DNA of 64,000 bases, taken from CAZUYC01 sp964624475 (GTDB lineage: Bacteria > Myxococcota_A > UBA9160 > SMWR01). The notes beneath the pieces were generated by a model, which saw only the letters and a program-made list of their open reading frames with translations, did no database searches and was not told where the DNA came from. Location: NCBI GenBank assembly GCA_964624475.1, contig CAZUYC010000013.1:62001-126000 (forward strand), given 5' to 3'. The position numbers and the translations under genes were made by a program. Below, in pieces: positions 1 through 8,300 of this stretch (the first letter of the stretch is position 1; each line of letters starts with the position of its first letter).

Positions 1-397
1 CGAGCGGACCGCCGTAGAGGGTCCAATCGTCGGCGACCGTCAGGCGAAGCCGGGACGCCCACGTCGCGCCGTGGATGTCGTCCCACGGATCGGCCTTGGA
101 GAAGTCGTAGTCCGCAAAACGGTAGGACGCGTAGTTGTCCCACGTGAGCGCGTCGGTCAACGGCAACGAGTAGCCGAGGCCCCCACGCACCGCGTCGACG
201 CCGAACTCGCCGTTGCCGTTGCCATCGATGTCCGCATCGAAGCGGTGCTCGTAGCCGACGCTCAGGCGAAGCCGCGGATCGGCCGCGACCGGTTCGGTCG
301 GGGGCAGCTCCACCACCTGGGCCTGCGCGTTCGACACCACCACGGCGACGGCCGCTGCGAAGAACCCCGCGACCGCTCGTCTCCCAGATCTCGGCAC
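1..397 (-). CDS. Secreted, probably outer-membrane beta-barrel protein (partial)
   Basis: Reading leftward from a GTG at 397 to the window edge gives about 132 residues with no stop; the C-terminus lies outside. The first ~26 residues look like a Sec signal peptide: arginines, an Ala/Val-rich core and an NAQA-like cleavage site. The mature part alternates aromatic and polar residues (LRLSVGYEHRF, WDNYASYRFADY) with Asp/Asn/Gly turns, as amphipathic strands of a beta-barrel do. A GGAGGGGGG run just upstream of the GTG supports the start. I cannot assign a family or substrate. The next gene, purC, is divergent, and the 226 bp between them hold nothing I recognise. Confidence 0.7.
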   Translation of the reverse strand, partial: MPRSGRRAVAGFFAAAVAVVVSNAQAQVVELPPTEPVAADPRLRLSVGYEHRFDADIDGNGNGEFGVDAVRGGLGYSLPLTDALTWDNYASYRFADYDFSKADPWDDIHGATWASRLRLTVADDWTLYGGPL

Positions 398-623
398 GTG
401 CCCCCCTCCACCGGTTCGGAAGCGCGACTCCGAAGCGGTCCGAGCGGGCGCGCCTCCCCGCGATCGACCGGGCGGCAGACCCTAGCAGAGCTCGACCGGG
501 GAGGGGGAAGGATCCCCCGGATCGCCGGCCGCCGCCCACGGGTTCGGGAAGCGAAGGCATGGCGGAGTTGCCCGCCGCGCCGCGGCGGGGCTATACCCGG
601 ACGCGTCGAAGCGGGGGGGTCCC

Positions 624-1586
624 ATGGGCGTCGATCCGCGCCTGCTCGCCGAGCAGTGCAGCCGCACCCTCGAGCGCACGGACTTCGCGGGGCTCGGCGA
701 GCGCATCGAGGGCAAGGTCCGCGACAGCTACCGCGAAGGCGACCGGCGGACGATCGTCGTCACCGACCGCGTGAGCTGCTTCGACGTGGTGGTGGGGACG
801 CTTCCCTTCAAGGGCCAGGTCCTGAACCAGATCGCGGCCTTCTGGTTCGAGGCCACGGCGGGGATCGCGCCGAATCACCTGCTGGCCGTCCCCGACCCGA
901 ACGTCTCGATCGTGCGCGAGTGCCGCCCGCTGCCCGTCGAGTTCGTGATGCGCGCGTACCTGACCGGCTCGACCTCGACCTCGATCTGGACGGCGTACGC
1001 GCGCGGCGAGCGCCGCTACTGCGGGCACCGGCTCCCCGAGGGCCTGCGCAAGCACGAGCCGCTGCCGCAGCCGATCCTGACGCCGACGACGAAGGCGCCG
1101 TCCGGCCAGCACGACGCCCTCACCTCGCGCGAGGAGATCCTCGCGAGCGGCGCGCTCGACGCGGCGCTCTACGCCGACGCCGAGCGCATGACCGCGGCGC
1201 TCTTCGCCGCGGGCCAGCGCCACGCCGCGAGCCGCGGCCTGATCCTCGTCGACACGAAGTACGAGCTCGGGCGGGACGACGCCGGTCGCCTCGTCGCGAT
1301 CGACGAGGTCCACACGCCGGACTCCTCGCGCTACTGGTACCGCGACCGCTACGAGCAGGCGCTCGCGCACGGGCGCGACCCCGAGGCGCTCGACAAGGAG
1401 TACGTGCGGCGCTGGCTCCAGGAGCAGGGCTATCGCGGCGACGGTGCTCCGCCCGCGCTCCCGGTCGCCGTGCGCTGCGAGGCGGCCCGGCGCTACATCG
1501 AGGCCTACGAGCAGATCGCCGCCCGGGGCTTCGAGCCGGACACCGAGCCGGCCGCGATGCGGATCCGCCGCCACCTCGGCCTCTGA
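624..1586 (+). CDS. purC: Phosphoribosylaminoimidazole-succinocarboxamide synthase (SAICAR synthase)
   Basis: Cytoplasmic enzyme of de novo purine synthesis: it joins CAIR and aspartate using ATP to give SAICAR. The 320-residue product has the family landmarks: the N-terminal GKVRDSY nucleotide loop, then VTDRVSCFD, the GSTSTSIWTAY segment, LPQPILTPTTKAP, LVDTKYELG and the DEVHTPDSSRYW aspartate/metal region. Length fits the longer bacterial PurC class. ATG at 624 follows a G-rich stretch, and a TATACC hexamer at about 591-596 leaves a leader of some 28 nt. purB and purS lie nearby on the opposite strand and purE at 40.2 kb, so purine genes are scattered rather than in one operon. Confidence 0.96.
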   Translation: MGVDPRLLAEQCSRTLERTDFAGLGERIEGKVRDSYREGDRRTIVVTDRVSCFDVVVGTLPFKGQVLNQIAAFWFEATAGIAPNHLLAVPDPNVSIVRECRPLPVEFVMRAYLTGSTSTSIWTAYARGERRYCGHRLPEGLRKHEPLPQPILTPTTKAPSGQHDALTSREEILASGALDAALYADAERMTAALFAAGQRHAASRGLILVDTKYELGRDDAGRLVAIDEVHTPDSSRYWYRDRYEQALAHGRDPEALDKEYVRRWLQEQGYRGDGAPPALPVAVRCEAARRYIEAYEQIAARGFEPDTEPAAMRIRRHLGL

Positions 1587-1628
1587 TCCCCTGGGGGCAT
1601 TCCTGGAGGGGGTGGAAACCGATTTCCA

Positions 1629-1644
1629 TGGGAGCGGAATTGCG
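1629..1644 (+). promoter_or_regulatory. Possible sigma-54 (-24/-12) promoter of the PEP-CTERM gene
   Basis: TGGGAGCGGAATTGCG has the GG and GC dinucleotides of a -24/-12 element separated by exactly 10 nt, with TTGC at the -12 side. The usual C of TGGCAC is missing, so the match is imperfect. It sits about 125 nt before the start of the PEP-CTERM protein gene, in a locally less GC-rich leader. PEP-CTERM genes are known in some bacteria to be controlled by the RpoN/PrsK/PrsR system; its use here is inference. Confidence 0.3.
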
Positions 1645-1769
1645 TTTCCTCACCGGAGTCGCGAGATCCCAGAAGAGTCCTTCATCTTCGATGGGTTATA
1701 ACTGGAGATGCCCACGGAATGCTCCTTGCAGTGCCCATGAGCGGGATCAACCCTTGGAAGGGGTATGGC

Positions 1770-2561
1770 GTGTCCTTCGCTCGTCGAGCGTCCGCGATCG
1801 CTGCGTTGAGTCTCCTGATCTTCCCGGCCGCGGCCTTCGCGGAGAGCACCTTCGTCAGCTTGTCCGTGAGCGACGGAACCCTCCTGAGCGTTCCGCTGCA
1901 GGTGCTCGACGAGGAGGAGGGGATCCTCGGCGCGCTCGGCTGGACCGCGTCCAACGTGGGCTACAACCCGAACGACCCCAACGACCCGGCGAACGACTGG
2001 TCGATGACGCTCAACATCGTCCTCGATCCGGATCCGCAGATCGTGTACGCCATGTCGGTGCTCGACTTCGGCGCGCCGACGACCTTCGGCTTCATCTTCC
2101 AGCAGGTCATCGCCGCCACCGGGGCGCCCGGCCTCGTCTCGCACAGCCACTCGAGCAGCACGACTGCCGGCGGCGGCGCGATCGACACCACCCCGGTCAC
2201 CGCGGTCGCCCCGCCCGGCGGGATTCCCGTCGACGTCGACGGCACGCCGGAGATCGCGGTCTACACGCTCTCCCAGAACGCCTGCGCCACGTTCATCAAC
2301 GCGCAGCTCGACCTCTCCCCGTCCTTCGTCGGCGCGGGCCCCTCGGCCGTGCAGGGGCCCTTCAACCCGCCGCCGATCGCCGGGCCGGCCGGCGCGGGCT
2401 CCTACAACTGCATGCGCGTCGACGTGAACTTCATGATGGCGGGCGGGAACGACGCCTACACCTTCAACGGCATCGCGGAAGTCGTGCCGGAGCCGGGTAC
2501 CGCGGCGCTCCTCGGCCTGGGCCTCGGCGGCCTCGCCTTCCTCGGCCGCCGCCGCCGCTAG
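1770..2561 (+). CDS. PEP-CTERM sorting-domain protein, secreted
   Basis: The 263-residue product has an N-terminal signal peptide (hydrophobic core to about residue 22, AFAES cleavage region), a Gly/Pro/Asn-rich extracellular domain, and at the C-terminus VPEPG, a Gly/Leu-rich transmembrane helix and an Arg cluster. That tripartite tail is the exosortase (EpsH family) sorting signal, so the protein is probably exported, cleaved at PEP and linked to surface material. Two cysteines (around QNACATF and YNCMRV) could pair. GTG at 1770 is preferred because GGAAGGGG lies 5 nt before it and the signal peptide then begins at the arginines; in-frame ATGs at 1719 and 1737 are less likely. No exosortase gene is in the window. 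The mature domain is not one I recognise. Confidence 0.85.
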   Translation: MSFARRASAIAALSLLIFPAAAFAESTFVSLSVSDGTLLSVPLQVLDEEEGILGALGWTASNVGYNPNDPNDPANDWSMTLNIVLDPDPQIVYAMSVLDFGAPTTFGFIFQQVIAATGAPGLVSHSHSSSTTAGGGAIDTTPVTAVAPPGGIPVDVDGTPEIAVYTLSQNACATFINAQLDLSPSFVGAGPSAVQGPFNPPPIAGPAGAGSYNCMRVDVNFMMAGGNDAYTFNGIAEVVPEPGTAALLGLGLGGLAFLGRRRR

Positions 2562-2573
2562 CGCCACCGCTCG

Positions 2574-2819
2574 TCAGGGCTCGAGCCGCTCGATCGAAAA
2601 GTCCTCGATCACCGGGTTCGCCAGGAGCTTCTGGCACAGCTCCGCGACGAGCGCGCGCGCCCGTACCTCGTCGGGCGCGTCGACATCCATCTCGAACACC
2701 TTCCCCTGCCGCACCGAGCGCACGCCCGCGTAGCCGAGCGACGCGCTCGCGCGGGCGATCGCCTGGCCCTGCGGATCGAGCACCTCGGGCTTCAGGGTGA
2801 CGTGCACGACCGCCTTCAC
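2574..2819 (-). CDS. purS: Phosphoribosylformylglycinamidine synthase subunit PurS
   Basis: Small subunit of the three-part FGAM synthase (PurS-PurL-PurQ), which converts FGAR plus glutamine to FGAM; PurS helps pass ammonia from PurQ to PurL. The 81 residues match the family in size and pattern: VHVTLKPEVLDPQG at the start, then GYAGVRSVRQGKVFEMDVDA and a C-terminal NPVIEDFSIE. The GTG start overlaps the purB stop by 4 nt (GTGA), so it is translationally coupled as the last gene of the pnp-dut-cdsA-purB-purS run. purL and purQ, which often follow, are not here; instead a convergent gene ends 12 bp away. Confidence 0.93.
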   Translation of the reverse strand: MKAVVHVTLKPEVLDPQGQAIARASASLGYAGVRSVRQGKVFEMDVDAPDEVRARALVAELCQKLLANPVIEDFSIERLEP

Positions 2820-4117
2820 CGCTCTCCCTCCAGCGTGCGCTCGAAGATCGCATCGACGTGGCGCAGCGCCCCTTCGAGGCTGAACGCCGCCTCGATCTCC
2901 TCCTTCGAGAGCCGCTCCGCGATCTCCGGGTCCGCGAGCACGCGCTCGAGCAGCGGACCGCCGCGCTCCCAGGTGTCCATGGCGTGGCGCTGCACCAGCC
3001 GGTAGGCCTCCTCGCGCGAGACGCCCCGGACCGTGAGCGCGAGGAGCAGCGTCCCGCTGAAGGCGAGCCCGCGCGTCTGCTCCAGGTTCTCGCGCATCCG
3101 CTCCGGGTGGACCACGAGCGTCTCCACGAGCCCCGCGAAGCGCTGCAGCATGAAGTCGAGCGTGGCGGTCGCGTCGGGGAAGACGATCCGCTCCACCGAC
3201 GAGTTGCTGATGTCGCGCTCGTGCCAGAGCGCCATGTTCTCGAGCGCGGCGACCGCGTAGCCCCGCATCACGCGCGCGAGCCCCGAGACGTTCTCGAGCT
3301 GCCAGGGATTGCGCTTGTGCGGCATCGCCGAGGAGCCCTTCTGCCCCCGCGCAAACTCCTCCTCCACCTCGCGCACCTCGGTGCGCGCGAGATGGCGCAG
3401 CTCGACGGCGAACTTCTCGAGGCTCGCCGCCACGAGCGCGAGCGTGGACACGAAGGCCGCGTGGCGGTCGCGCTGCACCACCTGGGTCGCGGCGGGCTCG
3501 AAGCCGATCCCGAGCTGCGCGCAGACGGCCTCCTCCACCGCGGGGGGGAGGTGGGCGAAGGTGCCGACCGCCCCAGAGAGCTTGCCCACCGCGGCCTCGC
3601 CGAGCGCCCGCTCGAGCCGCGCCCGGTTGCGGCGCATCTCCGCGTGGAAGACGAGCAGCTTGAGCCCGAAGGTGGTCGGCTCGGCGTGCACGCCGTGGGT
3701 GCGGCCGATGCAGGGAACGGAGCGGAACTCGAGCGCGCGCCGGCGCAGCGCCTCGGCCACGCGCTCGACCCCGGCCAGCAGGATCTCCCCCGCGTCGCGG
3801 ATCTGGAGCGCGAGCGCCGTGTCGAGGACGTCGCTGGAGGTCATCCCGTGGTGCAGAAAGCGCGCCTCGGGCCCCACGTGCTCGGCCACGTTCGTGAGGA
3901 AGGCGATCACGTCGTGCCGCACCTCGGCCTCGATCTCCGCGATGCGCGCCGGGTCGAAGCCCGCACGGGCCCGGATCGCCGCGACGGCCTCGGCCGGGAT
4001 CTCCCCGCGCCGCGCGAGCTCCTCGCAGACGGCGATCTCGACGGCGAGCCAGCGGCGGTAGCGGCCGTCGTCGCTCCAGATCGCGCGCATCTCGGGCCGC
4101 GAGTAGCGCTCGATCAC
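2816..4117 (-). CDS. purB: Adenylosuccinate lyase
   Basis: Cytoplasmic lyase acting twice in purine synthesis: SAICAR to AICAR plus fumarate, and adenylosuccinate to AMP plus fumarate. The 433-residue product starts VIERYSRPEMRAIWSD, contains FLHHGMTSSDVLDTA and GRTHGVHAEPTTFG, and carries the fumarase/aspartase-superfamily signature GSSAMPHKRNP with the flexible catalytic serine loop. The open frame runs further upstream, but that part only shadows cdsA; the GTG at 4117 overlaps the cdsA stop by 4 nt and matches the family N-terminus. purS follows, again with a 4-nt overlap, making a purine pair at the end of the operon. Confidence 0.96.
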   Translation of the reverse strand: MIERYSRPEMRAIWSDDGRYRRWLAVEIAVCEELARRGEIPAEAVAAIRARAGFDPARIAEIEAEVRHDVIAFLTNVAEHVGPEARFLHHGMTSSDVLDTALALQIRDAGEILLAGVERVAEALRRRALEFRSVPCIGRTHGVHAEPTTFGLKLLVFHAEMRRNRARLERALGEAAVGKLSGAVGTFAHLPPAVEEAVCAQLGIGFEPAATQVVQRDRHAAFVSTLALVAASLEKFAVELRHLARTEVREVEEEFARGQKGSSAMPHKRNPWQLENVSGLARVMRGYAVAALENMALWHERDISNSSVERIVFPDATATLDFMLQRFAGLVETLVVHPERMRENLEQTRGLAFSGTLLLALTVRGVSREEAYRLVQRHAMDTWERGGPLLERVLADPEIAERLSKEEIEAAFSLEGALRHVDAIFERTLEGER

Positions 4118-5097
4118 GGGCCCGCCTCGAGGAAGACGTGGAAGAGCATCAGGTAGTACATCACCGGGATCCCGAGCAGCGGCGAGTCGATCCGGTCCAT
4201 GATCCCGCCCATCCCCGGGAGCAGGTGGCCCGAGTCCTTGGCGTGGGCGTCGCGCTTGAGCAGCGACTCGACGAGGTCGCCGATCATGCCGGCCACCGAC
4301 ACCACGAAGCCCATCGCCGCCGCCGGGCCCCAGCCGAGCGGGGCCGAGAGCGCGGGCCAGAAGAGGTCGAAGACCCCCTTCGCCGCGAGCCCGCCGATCG
4401 TCCCGGCCGCGAGCCCGCCGATCGCCCCCTCGACGCTCTTGCTCGGGCTGATGCGGGGCGCGAGCTTGCGCCGGCCGAAGCGGCGCCCCGCGAAGTAGGC
4501 GCCCGCGTCGCAGAGCACGACCGCGGTGAGACAGAAGAGCATCAGGAAGATCCCAGTTTCCGGTACGATCGCGAGCTGCTCGGCGCCCGCCGCCCCGTGG
4601 TGGGCGACGACCGCCCCGTGGAAGTTGCGCAGCACGATGGCGTGGGACAGGAGCCAGCCGACGTAGAAGACGCCGAAGAAGGTCCCGGAGATGCTGACCA
4701 GCGCCTCGGCGATCTGGGCCTTGCCCACCTGCCGGATCATCACCGCGAGCAGCGTCGCCGTCATGAGCACCGTGGCGTGGTACTCGCTGCCCACGTAGGC
4801 GACGACGGGAAGCGCCGCCCCGGCGGCGAGCCCGTAGGAGACGAGCGGGTGCGCGCCCTTCTCCTCGATCAGGCGGTAGAACTCGCGCTGCCCGAGCACG
4901 ACGAAGGCCATCACCGTCGCGAGGTACGGAAGCCCGCCCAGGACCACCAGCCAGATCACCGCGGGGACCAGGACCCCGGCGGTCACGAGCCGGGCGCGCA
5001 GGTCGCTCCCGCTCCTGCGCCGAGGCGGATCGACGGCCGTGGGCGGACGGGGATGCAGGGGCTCGCCGGAGGCGTCGAGCGACGGGGCCCCGCTCAC
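4114..5097 (-). CDS. cdsA: Phosphatidate cytidylyltransferase (CDP-diglyceride synthase)
   Basis: Integral inner-membrane enzyme that makes CDP-diacylglycerol from phosphatidate and CTP, the branch point for phospholipids. The product has ~327 residues: a ~35-residue polar N-terminus, a series of about eight hydrophobic segments beginning LVTAGVLVPAVIWLVVL, and near the end the CDS signature LLKRDAHAKDSGHLLPGMGG followed by IMDRIDS. The signature position usually occupied by His in PGHGG is Met here. GTG at 5097 overlaps the dut stop by 4 nt, and the cdsA stop overlaps the purB start likewise. Membership in an operon with pnp and pur genes is conservation of convenience rather than a shared pathway. 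Confidence 0.94.
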   Translation of the reverse strand: MSGAPSLDASGEPLHPRPPTAVDPPRRRSGSDLRARLVTAGVLVPAVIWLVVLGGLPYLATVMAFVVLGQREFYRLIEEKGAHPLVSYGLAAGAALPVVAYVGSEYHATVLMTATLLAVMIRQVGKAQIAEALVSISGTFFGVFYVGWLLSHAIVLRNFHGAVVAHHGAAGAEQLAIVPETGIFLMLFCLTAVVLCDAGAYFAGRRFGRRKLAPRISPSKSVEGAIGGLAAGTIGGLAAKGVFDLFWPALSAPLGWGPAAAMGFVVSVAGMIGDLVESLLKRDAHAKDSGHLLPGMGGIMDRIDSPLLGIPVMYYLMLFHVFLEAGP

Positions 5098-5570
5098 GCA
5101 CCTTCCCCCGCGCCGGACGATCCGCTGTGGCCGAAGCCTCCCGCGCCGCGCGCCGTCGCCGGCAGATCGCTCCGCTCCTCCCACTCGGCGCGCGCGACGG
5201 CGTGGATCACGAGCTGGGCGATCCGGTCGCCGCGCCGGATCGTGACGGGAGCGTCGCCCAGGTTCAGCAGGATCACCTTCACCTCACCCCGGTAGTCCGA
5301 GTCTATCGTACCCGGGGCGTTGGGAAGGACGACGCCGTGGCGCAACGCGAGTCCGCTGCGCGGGCGGACCTGGGCCTCGTAGCCCTCGGGGAGCGCGATC
5401 GCGAAGCCGGTGGGCACGAGCGCGCGCGCGCCGGGCAAGAGCTCGAGCGCGCCCTCCAGCGCCGCGCACAGATCGTAGCCCGCGGAGCCGGGCGTGGCGC
5501 GGCACGGGAGCGGCAGGTCGCTCGCGCCGGGGAGCCTCGCGATCCCGACGCGGACCGTGTCCCAGGCCAT
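5094..5570 (-). CDS. dut: Deoxyuridine 5'-triphosphate nucleotidohydrolase (dUTPase)
   Basis: Trimeric hydrolase converting dUTP to dUMP and PPi, keeping uracil out of DNA and supplying dTMP synthesis. The ~158 residues contain the five conserved dUTPase motifs: AGYDLCAA (motif 1), RPRSGLA (2), NAPGTIDSDYRGEVKVIL (3), RIAQLVI (4), and RGAGGFGHSGSSG (5, the arm that closes over the substrate). ATG at 5570 gives the usual N-terminus; the open frame upstream is not protein-like. It starts 32 nt after the pnp stop and overlaps cdsA by 4 nt. A family 4 uracil-DNA glycosylase at 39.3 kb serves the same uracil-avoidance purpose. Confidence 0.96.
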   Translation of the reverse strand: MAWDTVRVGIARLPGASDLPLPCRATPGSAGYDLCAALEGALELLPGARALVPTGFAIALPEGYEAQVRPRSGLALRHGVVLPNAPGTIDSDYRGEVKVILLNLGDAPVTIRRGDRIAQLVIHAVARAEWEERSDLPATARGAGGFGHSGSSGAGEGA

Positions 5571-5602
5571 CCGAGCCCCGCGCCGCGCGGCCGTCGCGCC
5601 CG

Positions 5603-7792
5603 CTAGGCGCCCTGCGCCGCCGCGTCGGCGAGGGCCTCCTTGCGCGAGAGGCGGATGCGGCCCGAGGGGTCGATGTCGATGCACTTGCAGAGCACCTCGT
5701 CGCCCTCGGAGACGACGTCGGTCACCTTCTCGACCCGCCCCTCGGCCAGGTGGCTGATGTGGATCAGCCCGTCCGTGCCCGGGAAGATCTCGACGAAGGC
5801 CCCGAAGTCGGTGATCCGCTTCACCTTGCCCAGGTAGATGCGGTCGAGCTCCGCCTCCTGCGTGAGCTCCTGGATCATCTGCTGCGCCCGCAGCAGAGCC
5901 TCGCCGTCCGGCGAGAAGATCGTGACCCGGCCGGTGTCATCGACGTCGATCTTGGTGCTCGTCGTCTCCTGGATGGCGCGAATCACCTTCCCGCCGGGCC
6001 CGATCACGTCGCGGATGCGGTCGGGCTTGATCAGGATCACCTGCACCCGCGGCGCGTAGCGCGAGAGCTGCGGCCGCGGCTGGAAGCCGTGGAGCTCCGC
6101 CGCGGTCTCACGGGCCATGCAGTCGAGGATGTGGAGCCTGCCCTCGCGCGCCTGCTCGAGGGCGTCGCGCATGACCGTCCAGTCGACGGCCAGGGTCTTG
6201 ATGTCCATCTGCACGGCGGTGATCCCGTCGCGCGTGCCTGCCACCTTGAAGTCCATGTCGCCGAGGTGGTCCTCGTCGCCGAGGATGTCCGAGAGCACCG
6301 CGACGCGGCCGCCGTGCTGGATCAGCCCCATCGCGATCCCGGCCACCGGCGCCCGCAGCGGGACGCCCGCGTCCATCAGCGCGAGGCTCCCGGCGCAGAC
6401 GCTGGCCATCGAGGACGAGCCGTTCGACTCGAGGGTCTCCGCGACCACGCGGATCGTGTACGGGAAATCCTCCGGCGCCGGAAGCACCGACTGGAGCGCC
6501 CGCTCGGCGAGGTTCCCGTGCCCGACCTCGCGGCGCCCCGGACCGCGCTGCATGCGCGCCTCGCCGACCGAGAAGGGCGGGAAGTTGTAGTGCAGGTAGA
6601 AGCGCTTCGACGCCCGCATGGTGGGCGAGTCGATGGTCTGCGAGTCGGACTGTCCGCCGAGCGTGGCGAGCACGAGCGCCTGCGTCTCGCCGCGGGTGAA
6701 GAGCGCGACGCCGTGCGGGCGGGGCAGCGACCGGATCTCACAGGCGATCGGGCGGATCTCGCGCGTTCCGCGCCCGTCGATCCGCGTCCCCTCGTCGAGG
6801 ATGCGCGTGCGCACGAGCTCGTAGCGCAGGTCGTGGAGCAGCTCCTTCACCTCGGAGGCGAGCCGGGCTCCGCCCGCGCGGCGCGCCTCGAGGGCCTCGA
6901 GGCTGTCGAACGCGACCCGCTCGGCGCGGTAGGCGGAGACGAGCGCGTCGCCGATCTCCTTCTCGATCTCGGCGATCGCGGCGTAGCGCCGCTCCTTCTC
7001 GCGGATGCGCAGCGCCTCGGAAAGGCGCGCCTCGGCGCGCCGCCGGACCTCGGCCTCGAGCGCCGACCGGTCCTCGGACGAAGCGACCTCGAGCTTGGGC
7101 TTGCCGGAGCGGCGCTGGAGCTCGAGCTGCGCGTCGAGCGAGCCCCGCAGCTCGCGGTGCGCGAACTCGAGGGCGGCGAGCATCTCCGCCTCCGGGAGCT
7201 GCTTCGCGGCGCCTTCCACCATCACGAGGGCGCTGCGGCTACCGGCCACGACGAGCTCGAGGTCGCTCTCCTGGAGCTGGCCCGGAGAGGGGTTCAGCAC
7301 GAAGTGCCCATCGATCCGGCCCACGCGCACCGCGGAGATCGGGCCGAGGAACGGCATCTCCGAGAGCGTGAGCGCCGCGGAGGCCCCGACGAAGGCCGCG
7401 ATGTCGGGCGTGTTCTCGCCGTCGGCCGAGAGCACCGTGGCGATGATCTGGGTCTCGTCGCGGTAGCGCTCCGGGAAGAGCGGCCGCAGGGCGCGGTCGA
7501 TGAAGCGCGAGACGAGGACCTCGCGATCGGAGAGCCGGCCCTCGCGCTTGAAGAAGCCGCCGGGGATCTTCCCGGCGGCCGAGAACTTCTCGACGTAGTC
7601 GACCACGAGCGGGAAGAAGTCGATGCCCTCGCGCGGCTTCGCGCGGGTGGCGGTCACGAGCACCACCGTCTCGCCGCAGGTCACGAGCACGGCGCCCGAG
7701 GCCTGCTTCGCCAAGCGGCCCGTCTCGAGGGTGATGGTGCGCCCGCCTACTTCGAACGAGGTGGACACGGGTTCGAACCAGTAGGAAGCCAT
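5603..7792 (-). CDS. pnp: Polyribonucleotide nucleotidyltransferase (PNPase)
   Basis: Phosphorolytic 3'-5' exoribonuclease of the degradosome that also adds tails. The 729-residue protein has the full architecture: first RNase PH domain (from ~residue 10, with GGRTITLETGRLAKQASGAV), the all-helical linker domain, second RNase PH domain (~340-560, with FPPFSVGEARMQRGPGRREV and GNLAERAL, and MDFKVAGTRDGITAVQMDIK with catalytic aspartates), a KH domain (~565-625, IGPGGKVIRAIQ) and a C-terminal S1 domain (~630-720, GKVKRITDFGAFVEIFPG). ATG at 7792 fits the family start. It follows rpsO as in most bacteria; a nested hairpin lies in the gap between them. Confidence 0.98.
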   Translation of the reverse strand: MASYWFEPVSTSFEVGGRTITLETGRLAKQASGAVLVTCGETVVLVTATRAKPREGIDFFPLVVDYVEKFSAAGKIPGGFFKREGRLSDREVLVSRFIDRALRPLFPERYRDETQIIATVLSADGENTPDIAAFVGASAALTLSEMPFLGPISAVRVGRIDGHFVLNPSPGQLQESDLELVVAGSRSALVMVEGAAKQLPEAEMLAALEFAHRELRGSLDAQLELQRRSGKPKLEVASSEDRSALEAEVRRRAEARLSEALRIREKERRYAAIAEIEKEIGDALVSAYRAERVAFDSLEALEARRAGGARLASEVKELLHDLRYELVRTRILDEGTRIDGRGTREIRPIACEIRSLPRPHGVALFTRGETQALVLATLGGQSDSQTIDSPTMRASKRFYLHYNFPPFSVGEARMQRGPGRREVGHGNLAERALQSVLPAPEDFPYTIRVVAETLESNGSSSMASVCAGSLALMDAGVPLRAPVAGIAMGLIQHGGRVAVLSDILGDEDHLGDMDFKVAGTRDGITAVQMDIKTLAVDWTVMRDALEQAREGRLHILDCMARETAAELHGFQPRPQLSRYAPRVQVILIKPDRIRDVIGPGGKVIRAIQETTSTKIDVDDTGRVTIFSPDGEALLRAQQMIQELTQEAELDRIYLGKVKRITDFGAFVEIFPGTDGLIHISHLAEGRVEKVTDVVSEGDEVLCKCIDIDPSGRIRLSRKEALADAAAQGA

Positions 7793-7868
7793 GGATGCAG
7801 ATCCTCCTCCCCGGCCTGGCGCCGGGAGATGCGTGCGCTGCGCTCGGGGGATGAGGATCGAGACGCGA

Positions 7869-7931
7869 GGAATGCGGAATCAGCGATGCGCGAAGGCCCG
7901 GAGCTTCGCGAATGGCGGACTTCCGCATTCC
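7869..7931 (-). promoter_or_regulatory. Nested stem-loop between rpsO and pnp (RNase III-type processing site?)
   Basis: GGAATGCGGAA at 7869-7879 and TTCCGCATTCC at 7921-7931 are perfect 11-bp inverted arms. Inside their loop CGCGAAG (7889-7895) and CTTCGCG (7904-7910) form a second stem. The structure lies in the leader of pnp on the minus-strand transcript. In E. coli the rpsO-pnp gap carries a double-stranded site cut by RNase III, after which PNPase represses its own mRNA. Position and shape agree with such a site; the function here is inference. The rest of the 217-bp gap shows nothing else. Confidence 0.5.
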
Positions 7932-8009
7932 AGGACGGCGCGATCGGCGCCGCGCAACTTTTGGGTCGAGCTCCGCCGATCCCGTTGCCGCGTAGATACG
8001 CGGCGGGGA

Positions 8010-8276
8010 TCAGCGGCGCAGTCCCAGACGCTCGATCAGCGCCTGGTACCGTTCGGCACCGGTCCTCCGTAGATAATCGAGAAGGGTCCGGCGCTGGCTC
8101 ACCAGCGCCAGCAGGCCGCGTCGGGAGTGGTGATCCTTGCCGTGCACCTTGAAGTGCTCGGAGAGATCGTTGATCCGCTGCGTGAGGAGCGCCACCTGGA
8201 CCTCGGCGGAGCCGGTGTCCTTCTCGTGCCGCCGGTGCTCGTCGATGGTCTGGCGCCTCGCCTGGCTCGTGATCAA
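8010..8276 (-). CDS. rpsO: 30S ribosomal protein S15
   Basis: Primary 16S rRNA-binding protein of the small-subunit platform. With a TTG start at 8276 the product has 88 residues, the normal S15 size, running from LITSQARRQTIDEHRRHEKD through TGSAEVQVALLTQRINDLSE and HSRRGLLALVSQRRTLLDYL to IERLGLRR. AGGAG lies 7 nt before the TTG, which decides the start over the longer open frame whose extra N-terminus is not S15-like. It precedes pnp as is usual. It is separated from truB, its normal upstream neighbour, by a palindromic repeat element. Confidence 0.96.
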   Translation of the reverse strand: MITSQARRQTIDEHRRHEKDTGSAEVQVALLTQRINDLSEHFKVHGKDHHSRRGLLALVSQRRTLLDYLRRTGAERYQALIERLGLRR

Positions 8277-8300
8277 AGGCCCGCTCCTGTGCGGCTTCGA

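Noticed and set aside
2816..5101. Apparent 761-residue fusion ending in adenylosuccinate lyase
   Set aside because: The N-terminal part is the wrong frame of cdsA; the GTG at 4117 with a 4-nt overlap is the real purB start.
5750..8152. 800-codon open frame opposite pnp and rpsO
   Set aside because: Antisense shadow: extreme GC leaves opposite frames open; composition is Arg/His/Asp-rich without motifs, and the minus strand holds clear PNPase and S15.
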